Source of the DNA: Azohydromonas sediminis
Lineage (GTDB): Bacteria > Pseudomonadota > Gammaproteobacteria > Burkholderiales > Burkholderiaceae_C
Reading direction: 5' to 3'
Length of the DNA: 59,989 nucleotides
Assembly: GCF_003574675.1 (NCBI RefSeq)
Contig: NZ_QOAZ01000022.1
Span: 1 to 59,989 of the forward strand
Shown here: one piece after another, positions 20,027 through 27,870 of the stretch
Layout: every line of letters begins with the position of its first letter
Position numbering within the stretch: the stretch's first letter is position 1
Notes under the pieces: generated by a model
Told to the model about the DNA's origin: nothing
What the model saw: the letters and a program-made list of their open reading frames with translations, nothing else
Database searches by the model: none
Translations under genes and position numbers: made by a program

Positions 20027-20725
20027 ATGTCGCTGCTCCACGGCACCCCCCGCCGCATGACCCACACGCTGCGCGCGCTCGCGTGGCTGCTGCGCTACCC
20101 CGACGCCGAGATGCGCGAGGCGCTGCCAGCGGTGCGCGACGCGCTGCACGACGAGCGCGCGCTGACGTTCGGGCGCCTGGCCGAGCTCGATGCGCTGATC
20201 GACGGCCTGCGCGCCCAGACCGGGCTGCGCGCCGAGGCCGAGTACGTCGAGCTGTTCGACCGCGGCCGGCGCACCGCGCTGTACCTGTTCGAGCACGTGC
20301 ACGGCGACAGCCGCGACCGCGGGCAGGCGATGATCGACCTCGCCCAGACCTACGAGCGCGCCGGCCTGCTGCTCGCGCCCGGCGAACTGCCCGACCACCT
20401 GCCGGTCGTGCTCGAGTTCGCGAGCACACAGCCGCCGGCGCAGGCGCGCGAGTTCCTGCGCGAGACCGCGCACATCGTGCGCGCGATCTTCAGTGCGCTG
20501 CTCGCGCGCCGCAGCGCCTACGCCAGCGTGCTGGCCGCCGTGCTCGACCTCGCCGGCGAGCGCGCCGAGCGCGTCGAGCTGCCCGACGAGCCGCCGCTCG
20601 ACGAGGCCTGGACCGAGCCCGAAGCCTTTGGCGGCTGCTCGACGCGCGGCCAGGCGCGGCCGGACCAGCCGCAGCCGATCCACGTCGTGCGCCCCGCGGC
20701 CCCGCCGCGCGCCGCCGTGCGCTGA
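20027..20725 (+). CDS. narJ: Nitrate reductase molybdenum cofactor assembly chaperone
   Basis: A 232-residue cytosolic chaperone of the NarJ/TorD kind that inserts the molybdenum cofactor into NarG and is not part of the final enzyme. The motif YLFEHVHGDSRDRGQAM is diagnostic, and ALAWLLRYPDAEM is the usual N-terminal helix. The C-terminal 35 residues are Pro/Arg-rich and probably flexible. The gene starts 2 bases after narH. A second in-frame ATG (MTHTLR, residue 11) is a less likely start. Confidence 0.95.
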   Translation: MSLLHGTPRRMTHTLRALAWLLRYPDAEMREALPAVRDALHDERALTFGRLAELDALIDGLRAQTGLRAEAEYVELFDRGRRTALYLFEHVHGDSRDRGQAMIDLAQTYERAGLLLAPGELPDHLPVVLEFASTQPPAQAREFLRETAHIVRAIFSALLARRSAYASVLAAVLDLAGERAERVELPDEPPLDEAWTEPEAFGGCSTRGQARPDQPQPIHVVRPAAPPRAAVR

Positions 20726-20756
20726 CCGCCCCTTCGACGCCCCCACGGAGCCCCGC

Positions 20757-21482
20757 ATGGAAACGCTCTACACCTTCCTCTTCGTCGTCTACCCCTACGT
20801 GTGCCTGTCGGTGTTCCTGATGGGCAGCCTGGCACGCTTCGACCGCGACCAGTACACGTGGAAGAGCGACAGCTCGCAGCTGCTGCGCGCGCGCCAGCTC
20901 AAGATCGGCAGCAACCTGTTCCACTTCGGCATCCTGTTCCTGTTCTTCGGGCACCTGTTCGGCCAGCTCACGCCGCACTCGGTCTACGAGCTCGTGATGA
21001 CGGCGCAGCAGAAGCAGCTGCTCGCCGTCGTCGCGGGCGGCATCGCCGGGCTGGTGTGCTTCGTCGGTCTGACGATGCTGCTGCACCGGCGCCTGTTCGA
21101 CCCGCGCATCCGGCTGACGAGCCACCGCACCGACCTCGCGATCCTGATCATCCTGTGGGTGCAGCTCGCGCTCGGGCTGGCCACGCTGCCCGCGTCGTAC
21201 GCCCACGTGAAGGACCCGCAGACGATGCTGATCCTGGCCAGCTACCTGCAGGGCATCGCCACCTTCCGCCCCGACGCGACGCCGCTGATGGGCATCGCGT
21301 GGCACTACCTGGCGCACATGCTGCTCGGCATGACGATCTTCCTGCTGTTCCCGTTCAGCCGCCTCGTGCACATCTGGAGCGGTTTCGCGACGGTGGCGTA
21401 CCTGTTCCGGCCGTACCAGGTCGTGCGCTCGCGCCGGCTCAACGTGCCGGCGGGGCAGAACCTGCCGCGCCGCGCGCTGTGA
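20757..21482 (+). CDS. narI: Respiratory nitrate reductase gamma subunit (cytochrome b)
   Basis: A 241-residue membrane subunit with five hydrophobic segments that oxidises quinol and anchors NarGH. The four heme-b histidines appear at H56, H66, H187 and H205, the same numbers as in E. coli NarI. The C-terminal tail (RPYQVVRSRRLNVPAGQN) matches the family. An ACGGAG ribosome binding site precedes the ATG. Length is normal. It closes the core narGHJI set. Confidence 0.98.
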   Translation: METLYTFLFVVYPYVCLSVFLMGSLARFDRDQYTWKSDSSQLLRARQLKIGSNLFHFGILFLFFGHLFGQLTPHSVYELVMTAQQKQLLAVVAGGIAGLVCFVGLTMLLHRRLFDPRIRLTSHRTDLAILIILWVQLALGLATLPASYAHVKDPQTMLILASYLQGIATFRPDATPLMGIAWHYLAHMLLGMTIFLLFPFSRLVHIWSGFATVAYLFRPYQVVRSRRLNVPAGQNLPRRAL

Positions 21483-21495
21483 CGGGAGACGGCCG

Positions 21496-22284
21496 ATGAA
21501 CGCCCCCGCGATGCTCCTCGCCCCCCGGCCGTCGGTCAACGGCGTGCCGCTCGCGTCGGACGACGAGGTGCTCGACGCCGCGGCGCTGCGCCAGCGCGCC
21601 AGCGTCGAGCTGCTGCGGCAGGCCGCGATCGCGGCCGGCCTGCTGGCCGCCGACGACCCGGCGCCGGTGCGCGGCGCGACGAGCGAGGCCGCGACCGCCG
21701 CGATCGAGGCGCTGCTCGACCGCGAGCTCGTGCGGCCCGAGCCGGACGACGAGGCGTGCCGGCGCTACCACGCCGCGAACGCCGCGCGCTTCGCCCGCGG
21801 CGAGCGCGCGCGGCTGCGCCACGTGCTGTTCGCGGTGACGCCCGGCGTCGACGTCGGCACTCTGCGCCGCCGCGCCGAGGCGCTGCTGATCGACCTGCGC
21901 GCCCGCGCTCCCGGCGAGGCCGACTGCTTCGCCGCGGCGGCGGCGCAGTGGTCGAACTGCCCGAGCGCTCAGGCCGGTGGCGACCTCGGCTGGCTCGGCG
22001 CCGAGGACTGCGCGCCCGAGTTCGCGCGCGAGGTCTTCGGCCACCCCGAGGTCGGCGTGCTGCCGCGCCTCGTGCACAGCCGCTTCGGGCTGCACGTCGT
22101 CGAGGTGCTCGAGCGCCGGGCGGGCGCGCTGCCGCCCTACGAGGCGGTGCGCGGCGCCGTGCGACGCACCCTCGAGGCGCAGGCCTTCGCGACCGCGCTG
22201 CGCCAGTACCTGCAGCGCCTCGCGGGCGCCGCCGACGTGCGCGGCGTCGACCTCGACGCGACGGCCTCGCCGCTCGTGCAGTAG
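21496..22284 (+). CDS. Parvulin-like peptidyl-prolyl isomerase (PpiC/NifM type) of the nar operon
   Basis: A 262-residue protein whose second half is a parvulin domain: RLRHVLFAVTPGVD, then AAAQWSNCPSAQAGGDLGWLG and HSRFGLHVVEVLER. The first half is helical, as in NifM or SurA-like chaperones, but there is no signal peptide, so it should act in the cytoplasm. It starts 13 bases after narI and is very probably co-transcribed. A role in folding or maturation of the nitrate reductase is inferred from position only. The start ATG follows a GGGAGA ribosome binding site. Confidence 0.85.
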   Translation: MNAPAMLLAPRPSVNGVPLASDDEVLDAAALRQRASVELLRQAAIAAGLLAADDPAPVRGATSEAATAAIEALLDRELVRPEPDDEACRRYHAANAARFARGERARLRHVLFAVTPGVDVGTLRRRAEALLIDLRARAPGEADCFAAAAAQWSNCPSAQAGGDLGWLGAEDCAPEFAREVFGHPEVGVLPRLVHSRFGLHVVEVLERRAGALPPYEAVRGAVRRTLEAQAFATALRQYLQRLAGAADVRGVDLDATASPLVQ

Positions 22285-22304
22285 CGGCCGACGGATCTGC
22301 GGCG

Positions 22305-23006
22305 ATGCCCGACGAACTGCTCGAGCGGCTGCGGCGCTTCCACGACGACGCGTTCCCGACGCAGCGCTCGCTGTTTCGCCACCTCGTCGACGACGGCCAG
22401 CACCCGACGACGCTGTTCATCGGCTGCTCCGACTCGCGCCTCGTGCCGTACCTGCTGACCGGCGCCGGCCCGGGCGAGCTGTTCCTCGTGCGCAACGTCG
22501 GCGCGTTCGTGCCGCCCTGGGACCAGTCCGAGGGCTTTCACGGCACGGCCGCCGCGATCGAGTTCGCGGTGCTGAACCTCGAGGTCAGGCGCATCGTCGT
22601 CTGCGGCCACAGCCACTGCGGCGCGATCCGCGCGCTGTACGGCGAGGTGCCGCCGCAGGCGCAGAACCTGCGCTGCTGGCTCGAGCTCGGCCGCGAAGCG
22701 GCGCTGCCGGTGGCCGAGCCCGGCGCCGAGGCGTTGCGCCGCACCGAGCAGCGCGCCGTCGTGCTGCAGCTCGAGCGGCTGATGGACTACCCGATGGTGC
22801 GCGCGCGCGTCGAGGCGCGCACGCTGACGCTGCACGGCTGGCACTACGTGATCGAGGACGGCGAGGTGCACGTGTTCGACATCGGCCGCGGCGGCTTCGT
22901 GCCGGCGTCGGCGGCCGACAATGCCGGCACCGCGCCGTACCTGCTCGGCGACCCCGACGACCCGTCGCGCACCCTCGACGCCAGCGGGGTGCCGAGCGCA
23001 GGATGA
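22305..23006 (+). CDS. Beta-class carbonic anhydrase
   Basis: A 233-residue zinc enzyme interconverting CO2 and bicarbonate. The zinc ligands are C41 (in GCSDSR, with D43 and R45 forming the dyad), H102 and C105 (in CGHSHCGA). The length fits the E. coli Can type. It starts 20 bases after the parvulin gene and is inside the nar run. Nitrate respiration consumes protons and releases CO2, so a link with pH or carbon supply is possible but only inferred. Confidence 0.93.
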   Translation: MPDELLERLRRFHDDAFPTQRSLFRHLVDDGQHPTTLFIGCSDSRLVPYLLTGAGPGELFLVRNVGAFVPPWDQSEGFHGTAAAIEFAVLNLEVRRIVVCGHSHCGAIRALYGEVPPQAQNLRCWLELGREAALPVAEPGAEALRRTEQRAVVLQLERLMDYPMVRARVEARTLTLHGWHYVIEDGEVHVFDIGRGGFVPASAADNAGTAPYLLGDPDDPSRTLDASGVPSAG

Positions 23007-23046
23007 GCCGGCTGCGCGCAGTGCCACGACCCGCGGAGACGACGCG

Positions 23047-23376
23047 ATGACGACGATGCCGCCCGACGACCCGCGCCTCGACGGCGAAGGCTACCTCGTC
23101 GATCCCGAGCAGTGGGACGAGACGCTGGCCGAAGCGCTGGCGCGCGCACAGGGTATCGCGCTCGGCGACGACCACTGGTTCGTGATCCGCTTCATGCGCG
23201 ACTGGTACCACGAGCACCAGGTGTGTGCCGATGCGCGCCACGCGATGAAGCACCTCGAGCAGCGCTACCCCGGCGAGGGCCGCAAGCGCATGTTCGAGCT
23301 GTTCCCGTACGGCTACGTCGCGCAGGCGTGCCGCATCGCCGGCATGAAACGCCCGCGCGCGTGGAGCACCGGATGA
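23047..23376 (+). CDS. DsrC/TusE-like protein lacking the C-terminal catalytic cysteine
   Basis: A 109-residue protein of the DsrC/TusE sulfur-relay family: DGEGYLVDPEQWDETLAEALA, then FVIRFMRDWYHEHQVCADAR and FPYGYVAQACRIAGMKRPR. In DsrC the C-terminal arm ends with two cysteines 11 residues apart; TusE keeps at least the last one. Here C95 is in the first position but the residue 11 further on is W106, and the chain ends STG, so persulfide transfer by the last cysteine is not possible. Its start lies 40 bases after the carbonic anhydrase, and its stop overlaps the next start by ATGA. A regulatory or binding role is likelier than tRNA thiolation. Confidence 0.88.
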   Translation: MTTMPPDDPRLDGEGYLVDPEQWDETLAEALARAQGIALGDDHWFVIRFMRDWYHEHQVCADARHAMKHLEQRYPGEGRKRMFELFPYGYVAQACRIAGMKRPRAWSTG

Positions 23377-23921
23377 ACGACCGCGGGCACGAGGCGCCGC
23401 CCGGCACGCTGCACGCGGCGCCGGCGGCCGGCTTCGAGCAGCCGTTCGAGATGCTGCACGCGTGCCACGAACGCGTGCAGCGCATGCTCGCGCTGCTGCT
23501 GCGGCTGGGCGAACACCTGCAGCGCCACGGCGCCGACGCCCAGGCCGCCGATGCCGCGCGCAGCGTGATGCGCTACTTCGACGTCGCCGGCCCGGCGCAC
23601 CACGCCGACGAGGAACTGCACGTGCTGCCGTGGCTTCGCGCGCATGGACGGCAGGCGCTCGCGCAACGCCTGCACGCCGACCACGAAGCGATGGCCGCGC
23701 AGTGGCGCGCGGTTCGCGCGGCCCTCGAGCCGGTGGCGGCCGGTCGCTGGACGGGCGATGCGGCGACGCTCGCCGGCTGGCACGCCTTCGCGCAGAGCTA
23801 CGCCGAACACATCGCCGTCGAAGAGACGCAGGCCTACCCGCCGGTGGCCGCCGCGCTGGACGCCTCGACCCTCGACGCGATGGGCCGCGAGATGGCCGCC
23901 CGCCGACGCCACGCCACTTGA
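23373..23921 (+). CDS. Hemerythrin-like (HHE) domain protein
   Basis: A 182-residue cytosolic protein with the spacing of histidines and acidic residues typical of hemerythrin HHE cation-binding domains: FEMLHACHERVQRML, then GPAHHADEELHVLPWL, LHADHEAMAAQW and AEHIAVEETQAYP. Such proteins bind a di-iron centre and sense or buffer O2 or NO or help repair iron-sulfur clusters. It is coupled by ATGA to the DsrC-like gene. Its place just before narXL suggests a role in nitrosative stress or metal-centre care during nitrate respiration, which is inference. Confidence 0.88.
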   Translation: MNDRGHEAPPGTLHAAPAAGFEQPFEMLHACHERVQRMLALLLRLGEHLQRHGADAQAADAARSVMRYFDVAGPAHHADEELHVLPWLRAHGRQALAQRLHADHEAMAAQWRAVRAALEPVAAGRWTGDAATLAGWHAFAQSYAEHIAVEETQAYPPVAAALDASTLDAMGREMAARRRHAT

Positions 23922-23969
23922 CGCCCGTCAAGGTCGGCGCGGGTGCGCCGCCCTAGAGTGCGCGCCACG

Positions 23970-25859
23970 ATGCCCACGTCGCCGCGTCCGCGTTCGCTGT
24001 CGGCCAAGCTCGGTGCGATCGGCGCCGTGCTGCTGCTGCTCGCACTCGGCTCGATCGGGCTGACGCTGTGGGTGACCTGGCAGCTCGAAGGCGGCGCGGC
24101 CGCGGTCAACGAGGCCGGTCGGCTGCGCATGCAGACCTGGCGGCTGGCGCAGGCGGTGCACGCCGGCGACCCGCAGCGCCTGCACGCGCAGGCGCTGCAG
24201 TTCGACGATTCGATCGCACTGCTCGAACGCGGCGACCCGGCGCGCCCGCTGTTCGTGCCGCGCGGCGAGACGACGCGCGCCGCGTTCGAGCGCGTGCGGG
24301 CGCACTGGGGCACGGTGCGCGTGGCGTGGCTCGCCCCCGGGGCGCTGCAGCCGGGGGGCGTGGCGGCCGAGGCCGACGCGCTCGTGGCCGACATCGACGC
24401 TTTCGTCGGCGCGATCGAGGCGCAGCTGTCGCGCTGGACCGCGGTGCTGACGACGTTCCAGCTCGGCCTGATGGGACTCGCGCTCGCCGGCGGCGTCGCG
24501 CTGCTGTACGCGGCGGTGCTGTTCGTCTTCAACCCGCTCGCACGGCTGCAAGCCGGGGTCGAGCAGGTCGAGCAGGGCGACTTCTCGGCGCGCGTGGCCG
24601 TCGATGCCGACGACGAGTTCGGCCGGCTGGCGCAGGGCTTCAACCGCATGGCGGCGACGCTGGAAGGCTTCTACCGCGACCTCGAAGCCAAGGTGCGCGA
24701 GAAGACCGAGAGCCTGCGCGCCGAGCGCGAGCGCCTGGCCGTGCTCTACGAGGCCAGCGCGTTCGTCGCGACGGCGCCGACGCTCGAGGCGCTGGCGCAG
24801 GGCTTCGCGCGCCGGCTGCGCGCCGTCGGCCGCGCCGACGCTGCGCTGCTGCGCTGGCACGACGCCGCGCAGCGCCGCCACGTGCTGCTCGCGTCGGACT
24901 GCGTGCCCGCCGAGATGCTCGAGCAGGAGCGCTGCCTGCACGACGGCAGCTGCCACTGCGGGCAGCCCGACGCCGGCGGGCGCGCGCGCGTGATCGCGAT
25001 CCGCCCGCTCGCGCCCGGCGCCGGCGCGGCGGCGTGCGAGCGCCACGGCTTCGAGCACGTCGTCGTCGTGCCGGTGCGCCTGCACGACCAGACGCTCGGC
25101 GAGGTCGACCTGCTGTACCGCGGCAGCGTCGCCGCGTGGTCCGACGCCGACCGTGCGCTGCTCGAGAGCCTGGCCAGCCACCTGGCCAGCGGCATGGAGA
25201 GCGTGCGCGCCGCCGCGCTCGAGCGTGAGGCGGTGGTCGCCGAGGAGCGCACGCTGCTCGCGCGCGAGCTGCACGACTCGATCGCGCAGGGCCTGGCGTT
25301 CCTGAAGATCCAGCTGCAGCTGCTGCGCGGCGCGCTGCGGCGTGGCGACGCCGCGCAGGTCGAGCGCGCCATCGACGAGCTCGACGCCGGCATCCGCGAG
25401 AGCACGGCCGACGTGCGCGAGCTGCTGCTGCACTTCCGCACGCGCACCAACAGCGACGACTTCGTCGCTGCACTGAAGGCGACGCTGCACAAGTTCGAGC
25501 ACCAGACGGGGCTGCCGGCGCACCTCGAGGTGCACGGCGCCGGCGTGCCGCTGCCGCCCGACGTGCAGGTGCAGCTGCTGCACGTCGTGCAGGAGGCGCT
25601 GTCGAACGTGCGCAAGCACGCCGGCGCGAGCGCCGTGTGGCTCGACGTGCGGCAGCAGCCGGCGTGGCGCATCGAAGTGCGCGACGACGGCCGCGGCTTC
25701 GACGCCCGTGCGCGCGGCGACGACGAGACGCACGTGGGCCTGCGCATCATGCGCGAGCGCGCCGAGGGCATCGGCGCGTCGGTGCACGTCGATTCGACGC
25801 CGGGGCGCGGCACGCGCGTCGTCGTCGCACTGCCCGAGCGCGAGCCGCTGGCGGCCTGA
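23970..25859 (+). CDS. narX: Nitrate/nitrite sensor histidine kinase
   Basis: A 629-residue membrane kinase. Transmembrane segments lie at about 13-36 and 162-187 around a periplasmic domain. The ligand-binding P-box is seen at residues 41-60 (EAGRLRMQTWRL). A HAMP linker (about 187-240), a central module with cysteines C311, C322, C328, C330 and C356, and a HisKA_3 domain with H435 (RELHDSIAQGLAF) follow, then an HATPase domain (NVRKHA, DDGRGFD). It phosphorylates the adjacent NarL in response to nitrate. The start at 23970 is chosen over a GTG at 23943, which would add a non-conserved leader. Confidence 0.95.
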   Translation: MPTSPRPRSLSAKLGAIGAVLLLLALGSIGLTLWVTWQLEGGAAAVNEAGRLRMQTWRLAQAVHAGDPQRLHAQALQFDDSIALLERGDPARPLFVPRGETTRAAFERVRAHWGTVRVAWLAPGALQPGGVAAEADALVADIDAFVGAIEAQLSRWTAVLTTFQLGLMGLALAGGVALLYAAVLFVFNPLARLQAGVEQVEQGDFSARVAVDADDEFGRLAQGFNRMAATLEGFYRDLEAKVREKTESLRAERERLAVLYEASAFVATAPTLEALAQGFARRLRAVGRADAALLRWHDAAQRRHVLLASDCVPAEMLEQERCLHDGSCHCGQPDAGGRARVIAIRPLAPGAGAAACERHGFEHVVVVPVRLHDQTLGEVDLLYRGSVAAWSDADRALLESLASHLASGMESVRAAALEREAVVAEERTLLARELHDSIAQGLAFLKIQLQLLRGALRRGDAAQVERAIDELDAGIRESTADVRELLLHFRTRTNSDDFVAALKATLHKFEHQTGLPAHLEVHGAGVPLPPDVQVQLLHVVQEALSNVRKHAGASAVWLDVRQQPAWRIEVRDDGRGFDARARGDDETHVGLRIMRERAEGIGASVHVDSTPGRGTRVVVALPEREPLAA

Positions 25860-25880
25860 TCGTTACCCCTCCCCAGCACG

Positions 25881-26567
25881 ATGGACACCCACGCCGACTC
25901 CGGATCGAAGGTGCGCGTGCTCGTCGTCGACGACCACACGCTGTTCCGGCGCGGCCTCGTCGCGCTGCTCGCCGCCGACGGCCGCTTCGAGGTCGTCGGC
26001 GAGGCGGCCGACGCCAACGAGGCGCAGCGCGCGGCGGCACAGTGCCGCCCGCAGGTGATCCTGCTCGACAACCACTTGCCCGGGGTCACCGGCGTCGACG
26101 CGCTGCCGGCGCTGCGCGCCGCGGCGCCGCAGGCGCGCGTGCTGATGCTGACGGTGAGCGAGGACGAACGCGACCTCGCCGCGGCGCTGCGCGGCGGCGC
26201 CGCCGGCTACCTGCTGAAGACCGCCGACAGCGACGAACTCGCGCAGGCCATCGAGCGCGCCGCGCGCGGCGAGGCGAGCTTCAGCGCCGCGATGACACCC
26301 AAGCTCGCCGCCGCGTTCGCTGGCGGCGCAGCGGCCGCGCCCGACACGCCGGCCCCGGCCGACGACGACGCGCTGGCCAGCCTGTCGCCGCGCGAGCGCG
26401 AGATCCTCGAGCTGATCGCGCGCGGCCACAGCAACAAGGAGATCGCGCGCGCGCTGGCGATCGCCGAGACGACGGTCAAGATCCACGTGCAGCACATCCT
26501 GCGCAAGCTCAACCTGAGTTCGCGCGTGCAGGCCGCCGTCGTCGCCGCCTCGCGCCGCAGCGGCTGA
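25881..26567 (+). CDS. narL: Nitrate/nitrite response regulator, NarL type
   Basis: A 228-residue response regulator. The receiver has D17/D18 and the phospho-acceptor D63 in LLDNHLPGVTG; the LxxR/LuxR-type helix-turn-helix is in LSPREREILELIARGHSNKEIA through TVKIHVQHILRKLNL. A 20-residue Ala/Pro linker joins the two domains. It follows narX by 21 bases and closes the nar block. Expected targets are the nar promoter and related genes. The stop is 26 bases from the convergent aminotransferase stop. Confidence 0.95.
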   Translation: MDTHADSGSKVRVLVVDDHTLFRRGLVALLAADGRFEVVGEAADANEAQRAAAQCRPQVILLDNHLPGVTGVDALPALRAAAPQARVLMLTVSEDERDLAAALRGGAAGYLLKTADSDELAQAIERAARGEASFSAAMTPKLAAAFAGGAAAAPDTPAPADDDALASLSPREREILELIARGHSNKEIARALAIAETTVKIHVQHILRKLNLSSRVQAAVVAASRRSG

Positions 26568-26593
26568 GCCGGGCGCGGCGCCGCCGGCCGCGC

Positions 26594-27778
26594 TCAGCGC
26601 ACCGGCCGCGACGCGAGCCAGCCGCGCATGCGCGCCACCGCCTCGCGCAGCGACGCCATGTCGGTCGCGTACGACAGCCGCAGCCACTTGTGCGGCTCGT
26701 ACGCACCGAAGTCCTTGCCCGGCACGAGCGCGACGCCGGTGGCTTCGAGCAGCTCGATCGCGAAGCGGTCGCTGTCGTCGGTGAAGCGGCTCGCGTCGAG
26801 CCAGACGTAGAACGCGCCGTCGGGCTCGACCGGCACGCCGAAGCCCAGTTCGCGGATCGCCGGCACGATGAAATCGCGCCGCGCGCGGAACTCGTCGCGC
26901 CGCGCGCGGAAGACGGCCATCGCCTCGGGTTCGAAGCACGCCAGCGCGGCGCGCTGCGCCAGCGTCGACGCGCAGATGAACAGGTTCTGCGCCAGCTTCT
27001 CGACCGGCGCGACCCACGCGGGCGGCAGCACCAGCCAGCCCAGCCGCCAGCCCGTCATGTGGAAGAACTTCGAGAAGCTGCCGACCGTCACGACGTCGTC
27101 GCCGAGCGCGAGCGCGCTGCGCGGCGCGTGGCCGTAGGTCAGGCCGAGGTAGATCTCGTCGACGATCGCAAAGCCGCCGCGCTCACGCACCGCGTCGACG
27201 ACGCGGCCGAGCTCGTCGAACGCGATCGAGGTGCCGGTCGGGTTGCTCGGGCTCGCGAGCAGCACGCCGCGCACCTCGGGGCTCCAGTGCGCGCGCACCG
27301 CGGCGGCGTCGAGCTGGAAGCGCTGCGCCGCGCCCACCGGCACGGCCTTCGCGACGCCGTCGAACGCGGCGACGAAGTGGCGGTTGCACGGGTAGCCGGG
27401 GTCGCTCATCAGCACCGCGTCGCCGGGGTTGACGAGCGCCGCGCACGCGAGCAGCAGCGCACCCGACGCGCCGGCGGTGACGAGCACGCGCGCCGGGTCG
27501 ACGTCGACGCCGAACTCGTCGCCGTGCCAGCGCGCGATCGCGCGGCGCAGCGGCTCGATCCCGGTGGCCTGCGTGTAGCCGGTGTCGCCGTCGCGCGCGG
27601 CGCGCTCGAGCGCGGCGACGACCGGCGGCGGCGCGGTGAAGTCGGGCTCGCCGATGCTCAGGTGGATGATCGAGCGGCCGGCCGCGGCGAGCGCGTCGGC
27701 GTGCTTGACGAGCTCCATCACGTGGAACGGCGCGATGCGCGCATTGCGCGCGGCCAGCGGCGGCAGGGTGGACGGCAT
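26594..27778 (-). CDS. PLP-dependent aminotransferase, class I/II
   Basis: A 394-residue fold-type I aminotransferase. The PLP lysine is K237 in GSFSKFFHMTGWRLGW; SPSNPTGT and DEIYLGLTYG supply PLP contacts, and a C-terminal arginine (WLRLSYATD) binds the substrate carboxylate. The start MPSTLPPLAARNARIAPFHVM is typical of the subgroup related to alanine or aspartate aminotransferases. It is monocistronic, divergent from the TAXI gene. The amino donor and acceptor cannot be told from the sequence. Confidence 0.9.
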   Translation of the reverse strand: MPSTLPPLAARNARIAPFHVMELVKHADALAAAGRSIIHLSIGEPDFTAPPPVVAALERAARDGDTGYTQATGIEPLRRAIARWHGDEFGVDVDPARVLVTAGASGALLLACAALVNPGDAVLMSDPGYPCNRHFVAAFDGVAKAVPVGAAQRFQLDAAAVRAHWSPEVRGVLLASPSNPTGTSIAFDELGRVVDAVRERGGFAIVDEIYLGLTYGHAPRSALALGDDVVTVGSFSKFFHMTGWRLGWLVLPPAWVAPVEKLAQNLFICASTLAQRAALACFEPEAMAVFRARRDEFRARRDFIVPAIRELGFGVPVEPDGAFYVWLDASRFTDDSDRFAIELLEATGVALVPGKDFGAYEPHKWLRLSYATDMASLREAVARMRGWLASRPVR

Positions 27779-27870
27779 GGGCGGTGCGAGGCGGGCGGTG
27801 CGGCATCGTAGCGTGCTACCGTCGGCGCCCTGCCCGCTGCTCCAGCCGCTGCACCGTCCGCCGACGCCCG

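Noticed and set aside
26568-26593. GC-rich palindrome between narL and the aminotransferase gene
   Set aside because: It is short and typical of the high GC content; no T-tract and imperfect arms.
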